From NCBI GenBank assembly GCA_001577635.1, contig LSBP01000022.1:1-56517 (forward strand): a stretch of 56,517 nt of DNA, in the 5' to 3' direction. Each line of letters starts with the position of its first letter. Positions within the stretch are counted from its first letter, which is position 1. Shown here in pieces: positions 48,038 through 56,423 of the stretch. The translations under genes were made by a program, and so were the position numbers. The DNA is from Halomonadaceae bacterium T82-2 (lineage in GTDB: Bacteria; Pseudomonadota; Gammaproteobacteria; Pseudomonadales; Halomonadaceae). Under the pieces are notes generated by a model that was not told the origin of the DNA, made no database searches, and worked only from the letters and a program-made list of their open reading frames with translations.

Positions 48038-49063
48038 TTACTGGCTCTTGCTGTCGGCCTTGTTGATCTGGTCGAGCAGGATATCCAGGGATTCCTTGCC
48101 GCGCTCGCCAACCATGTCGATGTAGGTCTGGCGCACCGGCTTGGCCAGCTTGCGGAAGGCGTCACGCTCCTGTTCATCCAGGTGAATGATGTTGATGTCG
48201 CTCTTTTCCTTGATGGTATCGAGACGCTCGGAGTTGAACTGGGTCTGGATGTCGTGGCCCTTCTGGACCATTTCACCGAGCACCGAGTCCAGCATCTTCT
48301 GCTGGTCGTCGGAGAGCCCTTCGTACCAGTCCAGGTTGCCGATCAGGTTGGCCACGAACTGCGACTGATCGGCGAAGATCATGTAGTCCTGCACTTCGTA
48401 GAAGCCCATGTTCTCGTGGGCGAAGACCGGCTGGATGTTGCCTTCCGCCTGGCCCTGCTGCAGGGCGCTGTAGAGCTCGCCGTAGGCGATGGTGATCGGC
48501 GCGGCGCCGTAGGCTTCGTAGGTCGCGCGCAGCAGACTGTTGTCCATGACGCGGATCTGCAGCCCCTTCATGTCCTCGGGGGTGCGGATTTCCTTGTTGG
48601 CGGTCCACACCTGATAACCCTCGGGTAGCGCGCCCAGGGGAACCAGCCCGCGCTTGCGGAACGACTGCTGCCAGGGATCGCTCTTCAGGAACGCATCGGA
48701 GTTGAGGATCTTCGCCGTCTCGAGCTGATCGTTCGGCATGACGAAGTTGAGGCTCATCAGCTGGCTTTCCGGCACCGTGCCGCCCAGGAAGCCGGAGCCG
48801 AAACCGATCTGGATGGCGCCGTTCTGGATGGCGTCGTAGAGCGCCGAATAGTTCGACCCCCAGGCACCATAGGGAAGCAACTGTACGGTGACGTCACCGT
48901 CGCTCTTTTCCTCGATGAGCTTCTTGAATTCCTCGGCGTAACCATACTGGACACTGCCCTCGGTTTCCTCGAGGCCGAAGCGCCAAGTCTCGGCAAAGGC
49001 CGACGAAGCCATGCCGACCATGCCCATGGCGGTAACACCGATCACGATATTGCGCAGTTGCAT
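48038..49063 (-). CDS. TRAP transporter periplasmic binding protein (DctP type)
   Basis: A 341-residue exported protein; the signal peptide ends SSAFAETW (about residue 23-24). The fold and spacing follow DctP/TeaA proteins: WRFGLEETEGSVQYGYAEEFKKLIEEKS at the start, LQIRVMDNSLLRATYEAYGAAPITIAYGELYSALQQG with the carboxylate-binding Arg, and VQDYMIFADQSQFVANLIGN. It is similar in size to ectoine-binding TeaA of Halomonas, but whether it binds ectoine cannot be read from sequence. It faces its likely membrane partners and has its own terminator, so expression may be separate. Confidence 0.92.
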   Translation of the reverse strand: MQLRNIVIGVTAMGMVGMASSAFAETWRFGLEETEGSVQYGYAEEFKKLIEEKSDGDVTVQLLPYGAWGSNYSALYDAIQNGAIQIGFGSGFLGGTVPESQLMSLNFVMPNDQLETAKILNSDAFLKSDPWQQSFRKRGLVPLGALPEGYQVWTANKEIRTPEDMKGLQIRVMDNSLLRATYEAYGAAPITIAYGELYSALQQGQAEGNIQPVFAHENMGFYEVQDYMIFADQSQFVANLIGNLDWYEGLSDDQQKMLDSVLGEMVQKGHDIQTQFNSERLDTIKEKSDINIIHLDEQERDAFRKLAKPVRQTYIDMVGERGKESLDILLDQINKADSKSQ

Positions 49064-49096
49064 TGTGCTTGTTCCCCTTGTTGTCGATGTGAGTCC

Positions 49097-49125
49097 AGAA
49101 AAGAGCAAAGGCCGTGCAATGTCAA
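49097..49125 (-). promoter_or_regulatory. Candidate promoter of the binding-protein gene
   Basis: Minus-strand TTGACA (49125-49120), a perfect -35, then 17 nt and a poor -10 (TTTTCT). It would start transcription about 25-30 nt upstream of the ATG at 49063. The weak -10 suggests an activator or a misplaced call. Confidence 0.35.
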
Positions 49126-49253
49126 GATTCCACACGTCGTATGCCGGGTGCGGAACAGAAAGGCCCCTGTTAGAGTCACAATAGGCGTTTGGCGCCATTT
49201 CTGCTCGCCAACCGACAAGAACGCTTGCCGTACCAACCATTCGAGGAGTTTTC

Positions 49254-50018
49254 ATGAAAACCCGGTTAACCGCCGTTGCTCTGACACTGCTGTCGACCGC
49301 TCCGCTGGCGCTGGCCGCCCCGCAGAGCGATCAGGAAAAGCTCAGCTACAGCATTGGTGTGACGCTCGGCCAGAGCCTTTCCCAGGACATCAAGAACCTG
49401 GATATCGACAGCTTCACGCAGGCCATTCAGGACGTCTACGGTGGCAACGATCTGCAGATGAGCAAGAAGGCGATGACCGAAGCCCTCACGGCCTTCCAGA
49501 AGCAGAAGATGGCCGAGCGCAAGGCCGAGGCGGAGAAAGTCGCCAAGCAGAACAAGGCCGAGGGCGAGAAGTTCCTGGCCGAGAATGCCAAGAAGGACGG
49601 CGTCAAGGTCACCGATTCCGGTCTGCAGTACAAGGTCATCGAGTCCGGTGACGGCGCGAGTCCCGATGCCAACGATCAGGTCAAGGTCAACTACGAGGGC
49701 AAGCTGATCGACGGTACCGTCTTCGACAGCTCCTACAAGCGCGGCGAGCCGGTCGAGTTCCAGGTCGACCAGGTCATCCCCGGCTGGCAGGAAGCGCTGA
49801 AGAAGATGCACGTCGGCGACACCTGGATGATCTACCTGCCTTCCGACCTGGCCTACGGACCGGCCGGCACCGGCGGCCCGATCGGCCCCAACGAGGCGCT
49901 GACCTTCAAGGTCGAGCTGCTCGACGTCACCAAGAAGCCCAACGACGCCAAGGCCGACGCGGGCGACAAGGCCGCCAAGCAGGACGAACAGGCTGCAGGC
50001 GACACCGCCAAGAACTGA
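49254..50018 (+). CDS. FKBP-type peptidyl-prolyl isomerase (FkpA/Mip-like)
   Basis: A 254-residue periplasmic chaperone-isomerase. Signal peptide 1-21 (APLALA), an N-terminal dimerisation domain with SYSIGVTLGQSLSQDIKNLDIDSF, a long charged helix (about 80-115), and an FKBP domain (about 130-225): VKVNYEGKLIDGTVFDSSYKRG, VIPGWQEALKKMHVGDTWMIYLPSDLAYGPAG. A Lys/Asp/Ala-rich tail of 25 residues follows. GGAG lies 5 nt before the ATG. Confidence 0.94.
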   Translation: MKTRLTAVALTLLSTAPLALAAPQSDQEKLSYSIGVTLGQSLSQDIKNLDIDSFTQAIQDVYGGNDLQMSKKAMTEALTAFQKQKMAERKAEAEKVAKQNKAEGEKFLAENAKKDGVKVTDSGLQYKVIESGDGASPDANDQVKVNYEGKLIDGTVFDSSYKRGEPVEFQVDQVIPGWQEALKKMHVGDTWMIYLPSDLAYGPAGTGGPIGPNEALTFKVELLDVTKKPNDAKADAGDKAAKQDEQAAGDTAKN

Positions 50019-50030
50019 CCCTTCGCGTCA

Positions 50031-50052
50031 CCGGCCGCCCGCGGGCGGCCGG
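50031..50052. repeat. Perfect 22-bp U-less palindrome
   Basis: CCGGCCGCCCG directly followed by its reverse complement, between the convergent FKBP gene and the membrane-protein gene ending at 50072. No T-tract. Confidence 0.7.
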
Positions 50053-50071
50053 CCCCACCCGATAGCGCCCG

Positions 50072-50593
50072 TCAGGCGCCGCTGCCGGCACCCGGTCGGC
50101 GCACATCGAAGTCGAACCAGCTGCCACGCCGCCCTTCCGGGGTCGTCACGATCACCTCCGCCCGCCAGCGCGTGACCGATTCGTCGTCGACGCTGTTGAC
50201 GCTCAGCACCCCCTGCCCGTGAAAGTCCCCGTCGCCCCGCCCCTGGAGCACATAGCGGCGCAATCCCATGTTGCGGTTGCGACCGATAAAGGCCACCACC
50301 ACCCGCTCGGGATTCAGGCCGTCGACATGCACGTCGAGCGGCAACGGCCGCAGGGGCACGATGGCATCACCCAGCGACAGCGTGACCCGGGCGTCCCCGC
50401 CGATGCCGGCGTGACAGGGCCCCTGATGCAGCCGACAGACACCGTCCGGCGGGTACCAGACGACGTCGTTGCTGCCGCCGCGCAGGTAGTAGTGCGCCAG
50501 GTAGCCGACGGCCACCACCATCGTCACCAGCGTGACAGCAATCAGCAGGTTGAGAAGCGGCGAGCGGGCGTTGTCGTCGTCGGCATAGGGCAT
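50072..50593 (-). CDS. Hypothetical single-pass membrane protein
   Basis: A 173-residue protein from ATG 50593 (MPYADDDNARSP). One membrane helix at about 13-34 (LLNLLIAVTLVTMVVAVGYLAHYYL) anchors a periplasmic beta-rich domain. The domain has Cys residues near CRLHQGPCHAG that could pair, and WYPPDGVCRLHQGPC is reminiscent of FixH-like small domains. The family is not certain. It is divergent from the AEC carrier gene. Confidence 0.75.
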   Translation of the reverse strand: MPYADDDNARSPLLNLLIAVTLVTMVVAVGYLAHYYLRGGSNDVVWYPPDGVCRLHQGPCHAGIGGDARVTLSLGDAIVPLRPLPLDVHVDGLNPERVVVAFIGRNRNMGLRRYVLQGRGDGDFHGQGVLSVNSVDDESVTRWRAEVIVTTPEGRRGSWFDFDVRRPGAGSGA

Positions 50594-50717
50594 GGTCGGG
50601 CGGCGGGCCTCATCGACAGGCGGGACAATCCGGGTAAGCTTACCAGTTCGCACTCGGGCGTGACGCGCGTAAGGTTGTCGCAGCGCCCTCGTCATGCACG
50701 CGACAAGGAGATTCGCC

Positions 50718-51635
50718 ATGTCCGGCGTCCAGGCGGCTCTGGGCCCTTTGTTCCTGTTGATCCTGCTCGGCGCCCTGCTGGGGTGGCGTCGCCTGCCTGC
50801 GGATACCTTCTGGCCGGCGATGGAGCGGCTGATCTACTTTTTGCTGTTTCCCGCCATGCTGGTATCGACCCTGGCCACCGCCGACGTCTCGCGGGTGCCG
50901 ATCGCCCAGGTGGCGACCGTTCTGCTGGGCGGTATCGCCGCCTTCGCCGCACTGCTGTGGTGGATCAAGCCGCGACTGGGGCTCGACGCGCCCGCCTTCA
51001 CCTCGGTCTTCCAGGGTGCGCTGCGCTTCAACACCTATGTCGGCGTTGCCGGCGCCGCGGCGCTGCACGGCCAGCCCGGCGCCACCGTGGCCGCGGTGGC
51101 GGTCGCCCTAATGGTGCCGACCATCAACGTGCTGTGCGTGGCCAGTTTCATCGCCGCCGGCACCCTGGGCCCGTCCAGCCTGTCGAAGAGCCTCGCCGCC
51201 CTGACCCGCAACCCGCTGATTCTGGCCTGCGTGGCCGGTATTGTGCTCAACCTGAGCGGCATCGGCCTGCCGGGCTGGAGCGAGCGCGCGGTGTCTCTGC
51301 TGGGCCGCGCCGCCCTGCCCCTGGGGCTGGTCGCCGTCGGCGTGGCACTGCGTCCACGGGCGCTGCTGCGCCTGGACCGCGGCGTGTGGAGCGCCAACCT
51401 GGTCAAGCTGGTGCTGATGCCGGCGGTGGTGCTGGCGCTGGGCGCGCTGGTCGGCCTCGATCCGGTGAGCCGTGATGTCACGCTGCTGTTCGCCGCCCTG
51501 CCCACCGCGACCTCGGCCTACATCCTCGCCCGCCAGCTGGGCGGCGACGCCGAGCTGATGGCCGCGCTGATCACCGGGCAGACCCTGCTGGCGATGCTCA
51601 GCCTGCCGCTGTGGCTGAGCCTGGCGGGCGGCTGA
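50718..51635 (+). CDS. AEC-family transporter
   Basis: A 305-residue, ten-helix carrier of the auxin-efflux/malonate-carrier superfamily. AAGGAG lies 7 nt before the ATG at 50718 (MSGVQAALG). Recognisable segments: FLLFPAMLVSTLATAD, QGALRFNTYVGVAGAAALHG (family RFNTYV), TRNPLILACVAGIVLNLSGIGLP, and FAALPTATSAYILARQLGGDAELMAALITGQTLLAM. The substrate is unknown. It ends 20 nt before the first Fur-like box of the candidate RNA gene. Confidence 0.9.
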   Translation: MSGVQAALGPLFLLILLGALLGWRRLPADTFWPAMERLIYFLLFPAMLVSTLATADVSRVPIAQVATVLLGGIAAFAALLWWIKPRLGLDAPAFTSVFQGALRFNTYVGVAGAAALHGQPGATVAAVAVALMVPTINVLCVASFIAAGTLGPSSLSKSLAALTRNPLILACVAGIVLNLSGIGLPGWSERAVSLLGRAALPLGLVAVGVALRPRALLRLDRGVWSANLVKLVLMPAVVLALGALVGLDPVSRDVTLLFAALPTATSAYILARQLGGDAELMAALITGQTLLAMLSLPLWLSLAGG

Positions 51636-51655
51636 TCGTCGGCCACCGCTTCATT

Positions 51656-51670
51656 TGAAAATGATTCGCG
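51656..51670 (+). promoter_or_regulatory. Upstream Fur-box-like sequence
   Basis: TGAAAATGATTCGCG matches 10 of 14 positions of the 7-1-7 Fur consensus (TGATAAT-n-ATTATCA). It is 34 bp upstream of a second such box, about 15 nt before the -35. Confidence 0.45.
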
Positions 51671-51676
51671 AAAAGC

Positions 51677-51705
51677 TTGACGCCACAAATGAGAATCAAT
51701 ATTGT
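51677..51705 (+). promoter_or_regulatory. Sigma70 promoter overlapped by a Fur-box-like sequence
   Basis: TTGACG (-35, 51677-51682), a 17-nt spacer, TATTGT (-10, 51700-51705), giving a start near 51712. The box TGAGAATCAATATTG (51690-51704, 10 of 14 positions of the 7-1-7 Fur consensus) covers the spacer and most of the -10, so bound Fe-Fur should block RNA polymerase. The AT-rich patch stands out in GC-rich surroundings. Confidence 0.6.
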
Positions 51706-51711
51706 TAACCA

Positions 51712-51824
51712 CGTGGTGTTCGTCAGGCACCACACCGGGCAGGCGCCGCGGGTGCCTGCCATGGTTATCTCCTCATCAAGCTAGTCACGGTCCTTGCGGC
51801 GGCTCATCGAGCCGCCGCCTTTCT
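51712..51824 (+). ncRNA. Candidate Fur-regulated small RNA (PrrF/RyhB-type)
   Basis: A predicted 113-nt transcript with no start codon plus ribosome site. It folds from the 5' end as stem 1 GTGGTG/CACCAC (51713-51733), stem 2 GGCAGGCGCC/GGTGCCTGCC with a GCG loop and one G-U pair (51738-51760), an unpaired 35-nt linker (51761-51795) containing TTATCTCCTCATCAAGC, and a terminator. The linker resembles, from memory, the target-pairing core of Pseudomonas PrrF RNAs; that similarity is unverified. It would lower iron-protein mRNAs when iron is scarce. It lies between convergent genes with nothing else to explain the promoter. Confidence 0.6.
51796..51824 (+). terminator. Intrinsic terminator of the candidate sRNA
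   Basis: GCGGCGGCTC, ATC loop, GAGCCGCCGC (10-bp perfect stem) then CTTTCT. It could also end read-through from the AEC gene. Confidence 0.75.
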
Positions 51825-51873
51825 GTGCGCGGGTGTCAAGCTGGGGCGGGAACGCAACGGAGGGCGTGGCGAC

Positions 51874-52608
51874 TCAGGCGTCGTGGCGCTCGAAGATCAG
51901 GTCGAAGACGCCGTGGCCGAGCTTCTCGCCGCGGCTTTCGAACTTAGTCAACGGGCGGAAGGCCGGGCGCGGCACGTAGACGCCCTCGCTCGCGGTGTTG
52001 CGCCACCCCGGCGCCGCGACCATCACCTCGGCCATGTGCTCGGCGTAGGGCTCCCAGTCGGTCGCCATGTGCAGCCAGCCGCCGGGCCGGAGCCGCGAGC
52101 GCACCAGCTCGACGAACGCCGGCTGGACGATGCGCCGCTTGTGGTGCTTCTTCTTCGGCCAGGGGTCGGGGAAGAACAGCTGCACGCCGTCGAGCCCGGC
52201 CTCCGGCAGGCAGTGGCGCAGCACCTCCAGGGCATCCTCGCGGTAGACGCGCAGATTGGTGAGACCGCGCTTGTCGGCCTCGTCGAGCAGCTTGCCCACG
52301 CCCGGAGCGTGGACCTCGATGCCGATGAAGTCGGTATCGGGATGGGCCTCGGCCTGCTCGACCAGCGAGCCACCCATGCCGAAGCCGATCTCCACCACAC
52401 GCGGCGCGCGGCGGCCGAACAGGGCGTCGAGGTCCTGCAGGCCGTCGGCCAGGCTGAGCCCCAGCCGCGGCCAGACCTCCTCGAGCCCGCGACTCTGGGC
52501 AGCGGTCATGCGACCGGCGCGCAGCACGTAACTTTTCACGCCGCGACGCGGCCGGGACTCACTGGACTGCGGGGTATCGACACTCACGCTGGGGTCACTC
52601 ATGGTCAT
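51874..52608 (-). CDS. trmB: tRNA (guanine-N7)-methyltransferase
   Basis: A 244-residue SAM enzyme that methylates G46 of tRNA. SAM loop [16 protein letters not shown], then [15 protein letters not shown], and the TrmB-specific [23 protein letters not shown]. Starts at 52608 (MTMSDPS) or 52602 are both possible; neither has a clear ribosome site, which suggests coupling to thiG, 7 nt upstream. Confidence 0.95.
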   Translation of the reverse strand: MTMSDPSVSVDTPQSSESRPRRGVKSYVLRAGRMTAAQSRGLEEVWPRLGLSLADGLQDLDALFGRRAPRVVEIGFGMGGSLVEQAEAHPDTDFIGIEVHAPGVGKLLDEADKRGLTNLRVYREDALEVLRHCLPEAGLDGVQLFFPDPWPKKKHHKRRIVQPAFVELVRSRLRPGGWLHMATDWEPYAEHMAEVMVAAPGWRNTASEGVYVPRPAFRPLTKFESRGEKLGHGVFDLIFERHDA

Positions 52609-52615
52609 TGAAGGA

Positions 52616-53413
52616 TCAGTCGTTGATACGGCCCTGGGTCGGCGAGGATGCCTGGGCATAGGCACGCCGCGGCATGCGCTCGGCCAGGAACGCCTCGCGC
52701 CCGGCCTCGATCGCCTTGCGCATGGCGCTCGCCATCGCCACCGGGTGGCGGGCATGGGCGATCGCCGAGTTCATCAGCACGCCGGCGCAGCCCATCTCCA
52801 TCGCCAGCGCAGCGTCGGAAGCGGTACCGATCCCGGCGTCGACCAGCACCGGCACCGTGGCGTTCTCGAGAATGATCGCCAGCGAATGCGGGTTGAGCAG
52901 GCCGTGGCCGGAGCCGATCAGCGAGCCCAGCGGCATGACCGCCTTGCAGCCGCGATTCTCGAGCTCCTTGGCAACGATCGGGTCATCGCTGGTGTAGACC
53001 ATCACGTCGAAGCCGTCGTTGACCAGCTCGTCGGCGGCCTTGAGCGTCTCGACCACGTTGGGATAGAGAGTCTTGTCCTCGCCGAGCACCTCGAGCTTGA
53101 CCAGGTTGTGGCCGTCGAGCAGTTCGCGCGCCAGCCGGCAGGTCCGCACGGCGTCACGGGCGGTGTAGCAGCCGGCGGTGTTGGGCAGCAGCGTATAGCG
53201 ATCGGGGGGAATCGCATCGAGCAGGTTGGGTGCATCGGCGTCCTGGCCGAGATTGGTGCGGCGCACCGCGAAGGTGACGATCTCGGCGCCGCTGGCGGCC
53301 ACCGCGGCGGCGGTTTCATCGAGATCGCGATACTTGCCGGTGCCGACCAGCAGCCGCGAGGTGAATTCGCGGCCGGCGACGTGCCACGGCTGGTCCAGTT
53401 GGGGGTCGGTCAT
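52616..53413 (-). CDS. thiG: Thiazole synthase
   Basis: A 265-residue TIM-barrel enzyme that forms the thiazole phosphate of thiamine using the thiocarboxylate on ThiS. AGGAG precedes ATG 53413. Catalytic Lys in [16 protein letters not shown] (first K), and the phosphate loops [14 protein letters not shown] and [18 protein letters not shown] are intact. It follows thiS after 77 nt. Confidence 0.96.
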   Translation of the reverse strand: MTDPQLDQPWHVAGREFTSRLLVGTGKYRDLDETAAAVAASGAEIVTFAVRRTNLGQDADAPNLLDAIPPDRYTLLPNTAGCYTARDAVRTCRLARELLDGHNLVKLEVLGEDKTLYPNVVETLKAADELVNDGFDVMVYTSDDPIVAKELENRGCKAVMPLGSLIGSGHGLLNPHSLAIILENATVPVLVDAGIGTASDAALAMEMGCAGVLMNSAIAHARHPVAMASAMRKAIEAGREAFLAERMPRRAYAQASSPTQGRIND

Positions 53414-53490
53414 GACAACTCCTGGGCTGTTCGGGAAACGGGCCGCGTCAGGCCCGGCTGGCCTGCGCAGGACAGGGCGGGCGACGCCGC

Positions 53491-53691
53491 TCAACCGCCG
53501 CCGATGGCGTGCACCACCTCGACCCGATCGCCCTCGGCCAGTCGGGTGGCCTCATGCTGACTGCGCGGGACGATCTGCTCGTTGACCTCGACGGCGATGC
53601 GCCGCCCGGCCAGCCCCAGGGTGGCGATCAGGTCATGGATGGTCGGCTGGCCAGCGAGATCATGCCGCTCGCCGTTGAGCTGAATCTGCAT
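53491..53691 (-). CDS. thiS: Sulfur carrier protein ThiS
   Basis: A 66-residue ubiquitin-like protein ending in Gly-Gly (HAIGGG), which ThiF adenylates and converts to thiocarboxylate as sulfur donor to ThiG. Standard length. It is immediately downstream of a terminator, so its promoter must lie within about 60 nt; no clear one and no TPP riboswitch are visible. Confidence 0.94.
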   Translation of the reverse strand: MQIQLNGERHDLAGQPTIHDLIATLGLAGRRIAVEVNEQIVPRSQHEATRLAEGDRVEVVHAIGGG

Positions 53692-53716
53692 GGCTGTCCC
53701 TCGGGTAGCGTCGAAC

Positions 53717-53747
53717 GAAAAACGGCCCGTCGGGATCGACGGGCCGT
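53717..53747 (-). terminator. Intrinsic terminator of the AGCS symporter gene
   Basis: Minus strand ACGGCCCGTCG, 4-nt loop, CGACGGGCCGT, then TTTTTCG. It separates the symporter gene from the thiS-thiG-trmB run. Confidence 0.85.
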
Positions 53748-53769
53748 CATTTTAACGCCAAAGCGAGGC

Positions 53770-55251
53770 TCAGACACCCTTGGGCGGCCAGACGTCGGCA
53801 TCGACCTGGTCGGGGCGCTTGAGCACCTTGGGATCGAACACCGGCTCACTGACGCCGCTGTTGCGCTGGCGCTCGTAGTCCTGCAGCACGCGGATGGCGA
53901 TCGGCGACATGATCAGGATGGCGAACAGGTTGGTGGTGGCCATCAGGCCCATGGCCAGATCGGCAAAGTGCCAGACGAACTCCAGCTTGGCCATGGCGCC
54001 GACCAGGGTCATCCCCAGCACCGCCCAGCGCAGCACATGCACCGCCTTCTTGGCATGGTGGCGGAACAGGTACTCGATGTTGATCGCCGCGTACGAGAAG
54101 TTAGCGATGATCGAGGTGAAGGCGAACAGCAGGATGGCGATGGCGATGAACACCTCGCCGAAGGTACCCAGGTGATCGACCATGGCGTCCTGGGTCAGCT
54201 TGATGCCCTCGATCGACTGGCCGGCATGGCTGGCCAGCATGTCCTGATAGACGCCGGAAAGCAGGATCGCCACCGCGGTGCAGCTGCAGATCACCAGCGT
54301 ATCGACGAACACCCCGAAGGACTGCACCAGCCCCTGAGCCGCCGGGTGCTTGACCGTGGCCTGGGCCGCGGCGTTGGGCGCCGAGCCCATGCCCGCCTCG
54401 TTGGAGAACAGCCCGCGCTTGATGCCGTTTTCCATCGCCGCCTTGATCGCGTAGCCGGCGGCGCCACCGACCGCCGGGCCGAAGCCGAAGGCGCTCTTGA
54501 CGATCAGCGCCAGCATCGCCGGCACGGCACTGATGTTGGCGAACAGGATCCACAACGCGACCAGCAGGTAGGCGATCGCCATGAACGGCACGATCCACTC
54601 GGCGGTGCGCGCCACCGACTTCAGGCCGCCGAAGATGACCAGCGCCACTACCGCCACCAGCACGATGCCGGACAGCCAGTGCGGCACGCCGAAGGCGCCG
54701 TTCATGCCCTGGGCGATGGTGTTGGACTGCGCGGCGTTGAACGCCAGCCCGTAGGCGACCAGCAGGAAGATCGCGAACAGCGAGCCCAGCCAGCGCCAGC
54801 CCAGGCAGCGCTCGATATAGTAGGCCGGGCCGCCGCGGAACACCCCGTCCTCATTGCGGTGCTTGTAGGTCTGGGCCAGCGTCGACTCGACAAACGAGGT
54901 GGCAAAGCCCACCAGAGCGGTCATCCACATCCAGAAGATCGCGCCCGGGCCGCCGACCCACAGGGCGATCGCCACGCCAGCCAGGTTGCCGGTGCCCACG
55001 CGCGCCGCCAGCGAGGTGGCGAATGCCTGGAAGCCGCTGACCCCTTCACCGGCGCCGCGGGCGGTAACGGTGACCTTGGCCATGTGACCGAAGAGACGAA
55101 ACTGCATGCCGCGGGTCATGACCGTGAACAAGACCCCCGCGCCCAGCAGCAGGTAAACCAGTATGTAACTCCATATGAAATCGCTGACGGGCGTCATGAC
55201 CGCGTACAGGCCGTCGCGCAGGGGCGCGACGAGCGAGGCGAGGGATTCCAT
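53770..55251 (-). CDS. Sodium:alanine symporter (AGCS family)
   Basis: A 493-residue permease with about 11 helices that couples sodium entry to uptake of alanine or glycine. Family motifs: ATSLAARVGTGNLAGVAIALWVGGPGAIFWMW (substrate and sodium site), GGPAYYIERCLG, and KRGLFSNEAGMGSAPNAAAQA. The amino-acid specificity is not decided by sequence. No glycine-riboswitch pattern is seen in its leader. Confidence 0.94.
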   Translation of the reverse strand: MESLASLVAPLRDGLYAVMTPVSDFIWSYILVYLLLGAGVLFTVMTRGMQFRLFGHMAKVTVTARGAGEGVSGFQAFATSLAARVGTGNLAGVAIALWVGGPGAIFWMWMTALVGFATSFVESTLAQTYKHRNEDGVFRGGPAYYIERCLGWRWLGSLFAIFLLVAYGLAFNAAQSNTIAQGMNGAFGVPHWLSGIVLVAVVALVIFGGLKSVARTAEWIVPFMAIAYLLVALWILFANISAVPAMLALIVKSAFGFGPAVGGAAGYAIKAAMENGIKRGLFSNEAGMGSAPNAAAQATVKHPAAQGLVQSFGVFVDTLVICSCTAVAILLSGVYQDMLASHAGQSIEGIKLTQDAMVDHLGTFGEVFIAIAILLFAFTSIIANFSYAAINIEYLFRHHAKKAVHVLRWAVLGMTLVGAMAKLEFVWHFADLAMGLMATTNLFAILIMSPIAIRVLQDYERQRNSGVSEPVFDPKVLKRPDQVDADVWPPKGV

Positions 55252-55340
55252 GGCATCATTCTCCTGAGTGTTGTCTGCCGCATTCTGGATCGTGGCCGGC
55301 AGCGAAAGTTGTCGTCAGGGGCCGCCGGCAACGGGCCGGC

Positions 55341-55369
55341 ATCATAGCGGCCGGCGCGGGATAACGAAA
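55341..55369 (-). promoter_or_regulatory. Candidate promoter of the AGCS symporter gene
   Basis: Minus strand TTTCGT, 17 nt, TATGAT; predicted start near 55334, leaving a leader of about 83 nt. Confidence 0.4.
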
Positions 55370-55439
55370 CATGAACGCCGGCCGACGACTATTGCCTCCC
55401 CGTCTCAGCGTAGCCGTACTTCAGCAGGAGCCAATCATC

Positions 55440-55826
55440 ATGCGCCATCGCGCCGCCTGGATTACCGTCGCACTCAGTGGCTTCGTCATGGTCGCCGCCG
55501 GAGCCTTCGGCGCCCACGGGTTGCGGGATCACATCACGCCGCGCCTGTTCGACACCTTCGAGACCGGCGTGCGCTATCAGGCCTGGCACACCCTGGCGAT
55601 GCTGGCGGTACTGGTCTGGCGGGCGCATACGCCGCAGCCCGGTCAGGGCTGGGCGCTGCGATTGTGGGGGGCCGGCATCGTGCTGTTTTCCGGGTCGCTG
55701 TACCTGCTGGTACTGACCGGCACACCGGCGCTGGGCGTCATCACGCCGATCGGCGGCGTGCTGCTGATGGCAGGCTGGCTGGCCCTGGCGGTGGGCGCCT
55801 GGCGGGCCCGCACGCCGTCAGCCTGA
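55440..55826 (+). CDS. DUF423 small membrane protein
   Basis: A 128-residue protein with four membrane helices. The family signature GAFGAHGLRDHITPRLFDTFETGVRYQAWHTLAML is complete and the end GVITPIGGVLLMAGWLAL is typical. ATG at 55440 has AGGAG 9 nt upstream. No function is established for the family. Confidence 0.9.
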   Translation: MRHRAAWITVALSGFVMVAAGAFGAHGLRDHITPRLFDTFETGVRYQAWHTLAMLAVLVWRAHTPQPGQGWALRLWGAGIVLFSGSLYLLVLTGTPALGVITPIGGVLLMAGWLALAVGAWRARTPSA

Positions 55827-55856
55827 AGATGAAAGGGGGCTGCCAAGGGGCGTCGC

Positions 55857-56282
55857 TCAGTCGTCGTCCTCGTCGCGATCCGGCAGCACATAGGTCGCGG
55901 TGACGATCGCCACCGGCTCGTCGTCGCCGGCGGAGAACAGCTCCACCTCGCCCACCGCCAGGCGGCTGCCCAGCTTGATCAGCCGGGCGTTGGCGATCAG
56001 GTCGCGGTCGCCGCGGGCACGGCGCAGGAAGTGGCAGTTGAGATCGCTGGTCACCGCCATCGCCTCCGGCCCGACCTGCGCGAGAATCGCCACGTAGAGA
56101 CAGACATCCGCCAGCGCCATCATGCTCGGCCCCGAGACGCAGGCCCCGGGACGCAGATGCTCGTCCTCAATGGCCAGGCTCATGGTCGCACGCATGTCGT
56201 CGACCCCCTCGATGGTGCCCTGACGAAAGGGAAAGACTTCGTCGAGAAACTCCTCGATGGCGGCGGCGGTCATCACGGTCAT
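55857..56282 (-). CDS. PaaI-type hotdog thioesterase
   Basis: A 141-residue hotdog-fold protein of the PaaI/YbgC-like acyl-CoA thioesterase class: LRPGACVSGPSMMALADVCLYVAIL contains the helical active-site region (the acidic Asp of MALADVC), and VTSDLNCHFLRRA is the family strand. GGAG lies 7 nt before ATG 56282. The acyl-CoA substrate is unknown. It is convergent with the DUF423 gene, 30 nt away. Confidence 0.85.
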   Translation of the reverse strand: MTVMTAAAIEEFLDEVFPFRQGTIEGVDDMRATMSLAIEDEHLRPGACVSGPSMMALADVCLYVAILAQVGPEAMAVTSDLNCHFLRRARGDRDLIANARLIKLGSRLAVGEVELFSAGDDEPVAIVTATYVLPDRDEDDD

Positions 56283-56423
56283 GGGGGATCTCCTGGCGCT
56301 GGGCTCGGCGTGTTACTGCGCCCAAGATAGCGCAACCCGGCCCGACAGCCCATACCACGAGCCGTGGAGCCGACAGCGCCAATCTCTCCGCAGGCCGACC
56401 CCGTCACCCGCCTTCGGTAACGA

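Noticed and set aside
53692-53769. Possible TPP riboswitch before thiS
   Set aside because: Only 78 nt lie between the genes and a terminator for the upstream gene fills most of them; the conserved CUGAGA and ACC-UGAUC elements are absent.
55252-55439. Possible glycine riboswitch before the AGCS symporter gene
   Set aside because: The leader has no tandem glycine-aptamer core and no expression-platform hairpin.
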